DNA from: Alistipes sp.
GTDB taxonomy: Bacteria; Bacteroidota; Bacteroidia; Bacteroidales; Rikenellaceae
Direction of reading: 5' to 3'
Assembly: GCA_020026375.1 (NCBI GenBank)
Contig: JAHHQN010000023.1
Location: forward strand, 1-36,027
Length of the DNA stretch: 36,027 nt
Under the pieces are notes generated by a model. That model was not told where the DNA came from. It saw only the letters and a list, made by a program, of their open reading frames with translations, and searched no databases. A program made the position numbers and the translations under genes. Below, piece after piece: positions 29,579 through 36,027 of this stretch (positions within the stretch are counted from its first letter, which is position 1; the number at the start of each line of letters is the position of its first letter).

Positions 29579-31942
29579 ATGGACAAAAGCACGAAACCGA
29601 AGATTTCAAAGACCCTCGAAAATATGATGGCGCGCGTGGTGTTCGACACCACCCGACGCGGCGTCAACTCCACCCTCAACGACCGTCTGGCTCTCGAAAT
29701 ACTCCACAACGAAGGCGCACTGGCCTACCAGTTGCTCACGGCACATCTGCGACAGTGGGAGCTGCAAAACATTGTTCGCCGTCTCGACCGTCAAATCCAC
29801 CTGCTGGCCGCCTACGGCATCGGCAACCCCTCCTCCGAGCAGGCGTTGCGCGACTTCGGCACGGCGCTGGGCAGACGCTACCCCTCGACCGGAAGCCTCT
29901 CCACGGCACACGCCTTCATCGCCATACTCGACGACCGCTCAACCCTCACCAGCTCCCTGATGGAGATGTACGGCATCGACGCCACGCTTCTGGGCGCGGA
30001 GCTGCAACGCCTCGTCCACCACGACAACCCCACTTCCGGCGACCCGACCCCGTCCGTCACGCCCTCGTCCGCCACACCCTCGTCCTCACCGACCACCGTT
30101 CCCTCATCGCGGCTCATCGACCGCTACGGCGCCGACCTCACCCGACAGGCACGCGAAGGGAAAATCGACCCCGTGACCGGACGCGAGCGCGAAATTGCAC
30201 GCATGGTGCAGATTCTCTCGCGCCGCAAGAAGAACAACCCTCTGCTGGTGGGCGAGGCCGGTGTGGGCAAGAGTGCGATTGTCGAGGGGCTGGCCCTGCG
30301 GCTGCTCTCGGGCGATGTGCCGCCCACGCTCCGCGGCAAACGGCTGGTCTCCCTCGACCTGTCGGCACTGCTGGCCGGCACGAAATTCCGCGGCGAGTTC
30401 GAGGAGCGCATGCAGCAGCTCATCGACGAGTTGCGCAAGGCCGACGACACACTGCTCTTCATCGACGAGATACACAACATTGTGGGTGCCGGAGCCACCA
30501 ACGGCAGTCTCGACACGGCCAACCTGCTCAAGCCGGCCCTCGCGCGCGGCGAGATTCAGACCATCGGAGCCACCACCCTCGACGAATACCGCCGCTACAT
30601 CGCCTGCGACCCCGCCCTCGAACGCCGCTTCCAGCGTGTCGTCGTCGAGCCGACCTCACTGTCCGACACCCTCGATATCCTGCGCCACATCGCTCCCCAC
30701 TACGAGCGACACCATCAGGTGCGGTTCACCGAGGCGGCACTCACGGCCTGCGTGGAGCTGGCCGACCGTTTCATCACCGAGCGCCACTTCCCCGACAAGG
30801 CCATCGACATCATGGACGAGGCCGGCTCCCACGCCCATCTGGCCACCGACACCCGCCATGCCACCCCCTTTGCCCCGTGCGCGAGCGGAGTCACCGACGC
30901 CCGCCCCGCGCTCCGCTTCCCCCACATCATCGGCGAGGCGGAGATACGCCGCGTGGTCACCGCCATCACGGGCATTCCGGTCGAGGAGCTGAACCGCTCG
31001 ACACGCGACCGTTTCTCGCAGCTCCACACCACCCTCTCGCAGCGCATCATCGGCCAGACCGATGCCATACGACGTGTGGCCGACAGCATCGGACGTTCGG
31101 GAGCGGGGCTGCGCGACGAACACCGTCCGATAGGCATCTTCCTCTTCGTGGGACCCACGGGTGTTGGCAAGACCCTCATGGCCAAAGAGTTGTCGCGTGC
31201 GCTTTTCGACAGTCGCCACCGTCTGCTGAAGTTCGACATGTCGGAATATGCCCAGAAGCACGACCTCGCACGGCTCATCGGTGCGCCTCCGGGATATGTG
31301 GGCTACGGCGAGGGCGGCCAGCTCACCGAAGCCGTGCGACGACAGCCCTACTCGGTCATTCTCTTCGACGAGATAGAGAAGGCCCACCGCGACATTTTCA
31401 ACATACTCCTGCAGATTTCCGACGAAGGACGGCTCACCGACAGCACGGGACGCAGCACCGACTTCCACCACACCATCATCATCATGACCACCAATCTCGG
31501 CATGCACACCGCCGCACGACCGCGTCCCAGAGTGGGCTACAACACCTCGGCGACCCCCACCGACCTCACCTCGGCAGCCGACTACCTGCCGTCGGTCGAG
31601 CGGCATTTCTCGCCCGAACTGATGAACCGCATCGACGACATCGTGGTCTTCCGCACCCTCTCGCCCAAGGACACCGACCGCATTGTCGAACTGGAGCTCT
31701 CGCCCATCATTCGGCGTGTCGAGCGGCTGGGCTACTCGCTCCGCGTCACTCCGGCCGCCCGACGACGGCTCTCGCAATCGGGCTTCAAGTCGCACTACGG
31801 GGCGCGCTCGCTACGCCGCGCCCTCAAGGAGCTGCTGGAAGAACCCCTCTCGCGTCTCCTGCTCTCGGGACAGGTGAGCCACGGTGCCACCATCGTCGCC
31901 GAATCGGGACGGCAGCAGGCCATACGCCTTCGGGTAGCCTGA
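29579..31942 (+). CDS. ClpA/ClpC-like double AAA+ unfoldase
   Basis: The 787-residue product has a divergent Clp N-domain (about 10-148), a low-complexity Pro/Ser/Thr linker (149-177), AAA1 with Walker A GEAGVGKS (225-232) and Walker B LLFIDEIH (292-299), and AAA2 with GPTGVGKT (525-532) and ILFDEIEKAH (around 594-603). There is no ClpB-type coiled-coil middle domain, and VGY (652-654) sits where ClpA/ClpC carry the IGL/VGF loop that docks ClpP. So a ClpP partner is likely and disaggregase ClpB is excluded. The N-domain is short of the usual double repeat pattern. ATG 29579 (MDKSTKPKISK) is preferred over ATG 29537. No clear promoter: AATATTTG (29532-29539) is a one-mismatch -7 box. A terminator follows. 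Confidence 0.9.
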   Translation: MDKSTKPKISKTLENMMARVVFDTTRRGVNSTLNDRLALEILHNEGALAYQLLTAHLRQWELQNIVRRLDRQIHLLAAYGIGNPSSEQALRDFGTALGRRYPSTGSLSTAHAFIAILDDRSTLTSSLMEMYGIDATLLGAELQRLVHHDNPTSGDPTPSVTPSSATPSSSPTTVPSSRLIDRYGADLTRQAREGKIDPVTGREREIARMVQILSRRKKNNPLLVGEAGVGKSAIVEGLALRLLSGDVPPTLRGKRLVSLDLSALLAGTKFRGEFEERMQQLIDELRKADDTLLFIDEIHNIVGAGATNGSLDTANLLKPALARGEIQTIGATTLDEYRRYIACDPALERRFQRVVVEPTSLSDTLDILRHIAPHYERHHQVRFTEAALTACVELADRFITERHFPDKAIDIMDEAGSHAHLATDTRHATPFAPCASGVTDARPALRFPHIIGEAEIRRVVTAITGIPVEELNRSTRDRFSQLHTTLSQRIIGQTDAIRRVADSIGRSGAGLRDEHRPIGIFLFVGPTGVGKTLMAKELSRALFDSRHRLLKFDMSEYAQKHDLARLIGAPPGYVGYGEGGQLTEAVRRQPYSVILFDEIEKAHRDIFNILLQISDEGRLTDSTGRSTDFHHTIIIMTTNLGMHTAARPRPRVGYNTSATPTDLTSAADYLPSVERHFSPELMNRIDDIVVFRTLSPKDTDRIVELELSPIIRRVERLGYSLRVTPAARRRLSQSGFKSHYGARSLRRALKELLEEPLSRLLLSGQVSHGATIVAESGRQQAIRLRVA

Positions 31943-31966
31943 TTTCCTGCCCCCCCGGACGCTCCG

Positions 31967-32021
31967 CCGACACTTCTTCTCCCCCTCCGATGCGGGGCGA
32001 AGGAGTGTCGGCTTTCTTTTT
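31967..32021 (+). terminator. Terminator after the Clp gene
   Basis: CCGACACT (31967-31974) pairs with AGTGTCGG (32004-32011), with inner C/G pairs, followed by CTTTCTTTTT. Confidence 0.82.
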
Positions 32022-32060
32022 ACGACACACGCTCCACCGCCCCCTTCCGCAGGCGATAAG

Positions 32061-32092
32061 ATTGCAAAGCTCCCGATTTTTGCTTTCCTTTG
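32061..32092 (+). promoter_or_regulatory. Promoter of the OprO/P-type porin gene
   Basis: ATTG (32061-32064), a 20-nt spacer and TTCCTTTG (32085-32092): each box has one mismatch to TTTG and TAnnTTTG. Predicted leader about 35 nt. Confidence 0.5.
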
Positions 32093-32132
32093 CAGGAAAC
32101 AGATTCTTATCCCACAAAAACCTTATTATCAG

Positions 32133-33317
32133 ATGAAGAAACCTCTACTCTCCCTTACGGCACTGTGTCTGCTGTTCCTTCCTCTCGCGGCTTCGGCGGC
32201 CGTCGGCGATGCCGACTCCACCCGTGTATCGCTCGTCGAACATTTCGCCAAAAAGCAGATGCCCCGTTCGATCAACATCGACCTCCACACCGTGGCGGCC
32301 TTCAACGCCAACTTCCCCTCACCTGCAACAGGCAGCGACGAGGCTTCGTTCCGCTTCGACTATCTGATGCTGGGTATCCACGGCCACATCACCGACAAAC
32401 TGTCGTACAACTACCGCCAGCGTATCCATCAGGGCAACAAGGCTTTCGAGATGGAGAACCTCTCCAACACCATCGACTACGCCTATCTGCAATATGACTT
32501 CTCGCCCCGCTACTCCCTCACGGCAGGCCGTCAGGCGCTGGCCGTGGGCGGCTTCGAGTTTCTGAAAAACCCCGTCGACGTCTACGATTACAGCGGCATG
32601 GGCGGCAACATGCAGGCCTACCTCACGGGTCTGACCTTCACCTACCGCCCCGCCACCTCGCAGGAGCTGATTCTCCAGGTGGTCAACAACCGCCACGGCT
32701 CGACCTCAGAGTCGTTCGGCCGTTTGGGCGAGAATGACCACAACCCCCGCATGCCGCTCTACTACTCCGTGGCCTGGAACGGCGCCTTCGCCGACCGTCT
32801 CATCGAGTTCCGCTACGGCTTCACCGCCGGCGAGCTGCTGCGCGGAAAGTGGGAATACACCCTCAGCGGCGGCCAGCAGCTCAATCTGGGCTGCGTGTCG
32901 AGCTACCTCGACTTCATCTACCGCCGCGCCGCAGTCGACTATCCGGGACTCATTCGCTCGATGTCGCGCAACGAACAGGGCGAGACCTGGGACGGCGTGG
33001 CTCGTTCGGTGGAGTACCTGTCGTTGATTTGGGAGACCAACATACGCTTCCACCGGAAGTGGAATTTCCAGATAAAGGGGGTCTACGACCGCGGCTCGGT
33101 GTATGAGGACAACGCACAGTTCCTCTCGGGCAACTACCTCTCGGCGTGGGGCTATCAGGGCGCGCTGGAGTTCTACCCCATGGCAGACAACAACATGCAC
33201 GTCTTCCTGCATGTGGGCGGCAAGAGCTACCGCCGCTGCCGCATTCCCGATATGGTGACCCCCAAAGACCGCCTTCGCGTAGCGATTGGCTTCTCCTACC
33301 GTCTGCCCGTATTGTAG
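32133..33317 (+). CDS. OprO/OprP-type (phosphate-selective porin) outer-membrane protein
   Basis: The 394-residue product has a signal peptide (MKKPLLSLTALCLLFLPLAASA) and a 16-strand-type barrel with porin-like blocks, for example LSYNYRQRIHQGNKAFEMEN, IDYAYLQYDFSPRYSLTAGRQ and KNPVDVYDYSGM, and a last strand ending in VAIGFSYRLPVL. The YxxxAGRQ segment and strand spacing are those of Bacteroidetes OprO/OprP-family porins; the phosphate specificity is not shown by the sequence, and the family also includes polyphosphate and general anion pores. It is a single-gene unit upstream of the MATE gene, with a 14-bp inverted repeat in the gap. Confidence 0.82.
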   Translation: MKKPLLSLTALCLLFLPLAASAAVGDADSTRVSLVEHFAKKQMPRSINIDLHTVAAFNANFPSPATGSDEASFRFDYLMLGIHGHITDKLSYNYRQRIHQGNKAFEMENLSNTIDYAYLQYDFSPRYSLTAGRQALAVGGFEFLKNPVDVYDYSGMGGNMQAYLTGLTFTYRPATSQELILQVVNNRHGSTSESFGRLGENDHNPRMPLYYSVAWNGAFADRLIEFRYGFTAGELLRGKWEYTLSGGQQLNLGCVSSYLDFIYRRAAVDYPGLIRSMSRNEQGETWDGVARSVEYLSLIWETNIRFHRKWNFQIKGVYDRGSVYEDNAQFLSGNYLSAWGYQGALEFYPMADNNMHVFLHVGGKSYRRCRIPDMVTPKDRLRVAIGFSYRLPVL

Positions 33318-33352
33318 CGGACGACGAACAAGGGGACAGCGGCTCCCGAAAA

Positions 33353-33417
33353 TAAGGGTGCAAAGGGCTGCAAATCGAGCATCATAATGGTGTAAAATTT
33401 GTACCTTTGCACCCTTA
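33353..33417. repeat. Perfect 14-bp inverted repeat over the MATE promoter
   Basis: TAAGGGTGCAAAGG (33353-33366) and CCTTTGCACCCTTA (33404-33417) are perfect inverted copies separated by 37 nt. The right arm overlaps the -7 box (TACCTTTG, 33402-33409) and the predicted transcript start. Confidence 0.75.
33402..33409 (+). promoter_or_regulatory. -7 box of the MATE transporter gene
   Basis: TACCTTTG fits TAnnTTTG exactly; the ATG is 18 bp downstream, so the leader is about 13 nt. No -33 TTTG is visible. Confidence 0.65.
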
Positions 33418-33427
33418 ATCCACATTT

Positions 33428-34798
33428 ATGACCTACAGTTTCAGCCAATACAGGGCACAGTACAAATCCAACCTGCGCCTTGCCCTGCCCATCGCCATGA
33501 CGCAAATCGGGCAGATTCTCACCCAGATAGCCGACAATCTGATGATCGGCCGCTATGGTGGCGAAAACCCCATACCTCTGGCGGCGGTGTCGTTCGGCGG
33601 CATGGTGTTCTTCATTCTCTTCATCGCCGCCATCGGCATCACGATGGGCATCACACCGCTGGTGGGCGAACTTTTCGCACAACACGACCGCCAAAAATCG
33701 GCAGGACTCCTCCAGAACGGTATCCTCTTCTTCTCGCTCTTCGGACTGATGATGGCCGCCGTGCAGTATGCCCTCATTCCGCTGCTCTACCACATGGGAC
33801 AACCCGTAGAGGTGGTCGACGCCGCCATACCCTATTACCGCATGCTGGTCTACGGCATGCCTTTCGTCATGCTGTTCTTCGTCTTCAAGCAGTTCCTCGA
33901 GGGCGTGGGCAACACCAAGACGGTGCTGGTGGTGTCGATGGCGGCCAACCTGCTCAACGTGCTGCTAAACTGGGTGTTCATCTACGGCCACTTCGGACTC
34001 CCGGCAATGGGTCCCGAAGGCGCAGGTCTGTCGACCACCCTCTCGCGCGCAGCCGCCGCCACGGCAATGGTCACCTACTTCTACAGCCACCCCAAATACC
34101 GCGGCTACCTCGAAGGGTTCAACTTCGTGCGGATGTCGCTGGCCAAGGTGAAGTCGATTCTCCGCATCGGACTCCCCATCTCGCTGCAGATGTTCCTCGA
34201 GGCCTCGGCCTTCGTGGGGACGAGCATCATGATGGGCTGGTTCTCGGAGCTGGGCGCCGCCGCCATCAGCGGCAACCAGATAGCCGCCACCTCGGGCAAC
34301 TGCTCCTTCATGCTCATCATGTCGGTGGGTGCCGCCACCACCATTCGTGTGTCGCACTGCTACGGACGCCGCGACATCGGCGAGCTGGCCGTGGCGGCCA
34401 AGGCCTCGCTCCATCTGGTGCTGATGTTCACTCTGGTGACCGCCCTGTGTTTCATCTCGCTGCGCCACCTCATTCCCACCCTCTTCACCGCCAATGCCGA
34501 CGCCATAGCCATCACCTCCCACCTGCTGATTTTCTCGGCACTCTACCAGCTGCCCGACGGTATTCAGAATGTGTCGATCGGTATCCTGAGAGGTATCCAG
34601 GACGTGAAAATCATCATGCCCATCGCCTTTGTGGCCTACTGGCTGCTCAATCTTCCGGTGGGTTACCTGCTGGGATTCGTCCTCGGCATGGGGCCCGCAG
34701 GTCTCTATTTGGGATTCAGCATCGGACTGGGGACAGCGGCAATTCTCCTTTTATTGCGAATCCGACGCAGAGTAAGGGCACTGAGGGCTGAAAATTAA
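33428..34798 (+). CDS. MATE family efflux transporter
   Basis: This 456-residue inner-membrane drug/sodium or proton antiporter of the MATE family (NorM-like) has 12 hydrophobic spans in two bundles. Family features are ALPIAMTQIGQILTQIADNL near the N-terminus, GITMGITPLVGELF, FLEGVGNTKTVL, and the second-bundle start RIGLPISLQMFLEASAF followed by an N-Q-I-A-A-T-S-G motif. The substrate is not predictable. It begins just after a strong inverted repeat, so expression may be controlled by a DNA-binding regulator not encoded here. The 37 bp between its stop and the next gene are T-rich with no clear terminator. Confidence 0.93.
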   Translation: MTYSFSQYRAQYKSNLRLALPIAMTQIGQILTQIADNLMIGRYGGENPIPLAAVSFGGMVFFILFIAAIGITMGITPLVGELFAQHDRQKSAGLLQNGILFFSLFGLMMAAVQYALIPLLYHMGQPVEVVDAAIPYYRMLVYGMPFVMLFFVFKQFLEGVGNTKTVLVVSMAANLLNVLLNWVFIYGHFGLPAMGPEGAGLSTTLSRAAAATAMVTYFYSHPKYRGYLEGFNFVRMSLAKVKSILRIGLPISLQMFLEASAFVGTSIMMGWFSELGAAAISGNQIAATSGNCSFMLIMSVGAATTIRVSHCYGRRDIGELAVAAKASLHLVLMFTLVTALCFISLRHLIPTLFTANADAIAITSHLLIFSALYQLPDGIQNVSIGILRGIQDVKIIMPIAFVAYWLLNLPVGYLLGFVLGMGPAGLYLGFSIGLGTAAILLLLRIRRRVRALRAEN

Positions 34799-34835
34799 TT
34801 TTTTTTTCATATCTTTACACAAATTTAACCCTCAC

Positions 34836-36027
34836 ATGGACAACGAAAAACAATATAAAACCTGTAAACCCGAAATCGGCAGAGGCTGTTCGTTCTGCGA
34901 GACGGAGACCGAGATAGAGGCTGTCCCCTGCGGCGGCTGCATGAAACTCCACGAGACCAACTGGCTCGACGGGTATCCCGACAACATGCCCACCGATATT
35001 TTCGAGGTGAGATTCAAGAATACCCGACGCTCGTTCTATCAGAACGTCAACAACCTTCCGCTCAAGGAGGGCGACATCGTGGCAGTGGAGGCTTCGCCCG
35101 GCCACGACATCGGCATCATCTCGCTCACGGGCGACATGGTGGCGCGACAGATGCGCCGCACGGGATTCAACCCCTACAACGGTGAATTCAAGAAAATCTA
35201 CCGCAAGGCCAAACCCTACGACATCGAACGCTGGCAGGAGGCCATCGCCCTCGAACACGAGACGATGATTCTCTCGCGTCAGATTGCCGCCGACATGGGT
35301 CTCAACATGAAAATCGGCGACGTGGAGTATCAGGGCGACAAGATAAAGGCCATCTTCTACTACATCGCCGACGAGAGAGTCGACTTCCGCGAGCTGATCA
35401 AGGTCTTCGCCGAACAGTTCCATATCCGCATCGAGATGAAGCAAATCGGTGCGCGACAGGAGGCAGGACGCATCGGCGGTATCGGTGCCTGCGGCCGCGA
35501 GCTGTGCTGCACATCGTGGATGTCAAGCTTCTCGAGTGTCACCACCGGCGCCGCCCGTGTGCAGGACATCTCGCTCAACCCCCAGAAACTGGCCGGACAG
35601 TGCTCGAAGCTCAAGTGCTGCATGATGTATGAGTACGACACCTATGTCGACGCTCGCAAGGAGTTCCCCCGTCTCAGAGAGCCGTTGCAGACCCTCGAGG
35701 GCGAGTGGTATCTGGTCAAGAACGATATCCTGGCCGGCACGATGAGTTTCTCCTCGTCGAAAGACGCGATGGTCAATGTCACCACGCTGCCCATCGCACG
35801 CGTGAAGGAGATCATGGCCATGAACCGCGCCGGACGCAAGGCCGACCAGCTGGAGTATGCCGGCGACAAGCACACCCAGACCGAGGAGCCGACCTATCGT
35901 TCGGGTTCCGAGGAGGACAGCATCACCCGTTTCGACAAGACCAAGCGCAACAAGAAACGCAACAACCGCAAGGAGCGCAACAATACCCCCACCACCCCCG
36001 AGCAGGAGGGCGCACCGACCGCAGCAC
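34836..36027 (+). CDS. ricT: RicT (PSP1-domain, YaaT-type) regulatory protein, 3' end outside the window
   Basis: This gene runs past the right edge, so 397 codons are visible and no stop was found. RicT proteins act with RicA/RicF in B. subtilis as an iron-sulfur complex affecting RNA processing; the Bacteroidetes role is not established. Family blocks are VEASPGHDIGIISLTGDMV, KMKIGDVEYQGD-type segment (NMKIGDVEYQGDKIK), IFYYIADERVDFRELIKVFA, RQEAGRIGGIGACGRELCC and LAGQCSKLKCCMMYEYD. The N-terminus carries CSFC (18-21) and CGGC (32-35), possible metal or iron-sulfur ligands. A Lys/Asn/Arg-rich tail (NKKRNNRKERNN) follows the domain. TATCTTTA (34810-34817) is a one-mismatch -7 box. Confidence 0.92.
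   Translation, partial: MDNEKQYKTCKPEIGRGCSFCETETEIEAVPCGGCMKLHETNWLDGYPDNMPTDIFEVRFKNTRRSFYQNVNNLPLKEGDIVAVEASPGHDIGIISLTGDMVARQMRRTGFNPYNGEFKKIYRKAKPYDIERWQEAIALEHETMILSRQIAADMGLNMKIGDVEYQGDKIKAIFYYIADERVDFRELIKVFAEQFHIRIEMKQIGARQEAGRIGGIGACGRELCCTSWMSSFSSVTTGAARVQDISLNPQKLAGQCSKLKCCMMYEYDTYVDARKEFPRLREPLQTLEGEWYLVKNDILAGTMSFSSSKDAMVNVTTLPIARVKEIMAMNRAGRKADQLEYAGDKHTQTEEPTYRSGSEEDSITRFDKTKRNKKRNNRKERNNTPTTPEQEGAPTAA

Noticed and set aside
29548..32136. Very long open frame (about 860 codons) overlapping the Clp gene in another plus-strand frame
   Set aside because: It is rich in His, Arg and Pro, with no domain, as expected from a GC-rich gene read out of frame. The Clp frame has full AAA+ motifs.
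1..36027. CRISPR array, IS element, integrase or phage genes
   Set aside because: No regularly spaced repeats, terminal inverted repeats with transposase, or recombinase motifs were seen on either strand.

Overview
The window looks like chromosome of a high-GC member of the Bacteroidales, most likely Rikenellaceae/Alistipes-like (genus is an inference from GC content and gene content). The evidence is: many starts are preceded by the Bacteroidetes sigma promoter (TTTG about 19-20 nt upstream of TAnnTTTG) and lack Shine-Dalgarno sequences; glycyl-tRNA synthetase is the single-chain type; there are PorT/OprP-type barrels, a Bacteroidetes-type RicT with PSP1 domain, and a TonB receptor paired with a HmuY lipoprotein. 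I saw no tRNA, rRNA, CRISPR array, IS element or phage gene.

Layout. 1-6237 is a leftward housekeeping block: glyQS, an unannotated 37-residue membrane peptide, ruvX and def form one tight operon closed by a strong terminator at the left edge; acpP, fabF, rnc and radC form a second. 6230-8950 runs rightward (pepE, a YraN-family gene, waaA/kdtA). 9275-10927 runs leftward (TPR exported protein, tadA), then aspS rightward. 12900-16507 is leftward and envelope-related: a small beta-barrel, a DUF5020/Tsx-like barrel, an AT-rich island with an orphan 88-residue gene, and a purine permease. 16778-20934 holds an exported aspartyl-protease/PDZ protein (rightward), a leftward CD225 + DUF2752 + beta-barrel operon, and rarA (rightward).

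21134-28873 is the most interesting part: a tightly packed rightward operon encoding a surface-lipoprotein candidate with an internal duplication, a HmuR-like TonB receptor, a HmuY-like hemophore lipoprotein, two paralogous polytopic membrane proteins of no family I recognise, and a PepSY-type transmembrane protein. It looks like a haem acquisition system in which the usual hmuS/T/U/V partners are replaced by uncharacterised inner-membrane components. After it come a YfcE/MJ0936-type phosphoesterase, a ClpA/ClpC-like double AAA+ ATPase, an OprO/OprP-type porin, a MATE transporter, and the 5' part of ricT, which runs off the window.

Other structure worth attention: back-to-back promoters forming a perfect inverted repeat between acpP and pepE; a perfect 14-bp inverted repeat over the MATE promoter; two inverted-repeat elements sharing an 11-mer, one upstream of the haem operon and one upstream of the Clp gene; and overlapping or non-ATG starts (TTG/GTG) in the operons.
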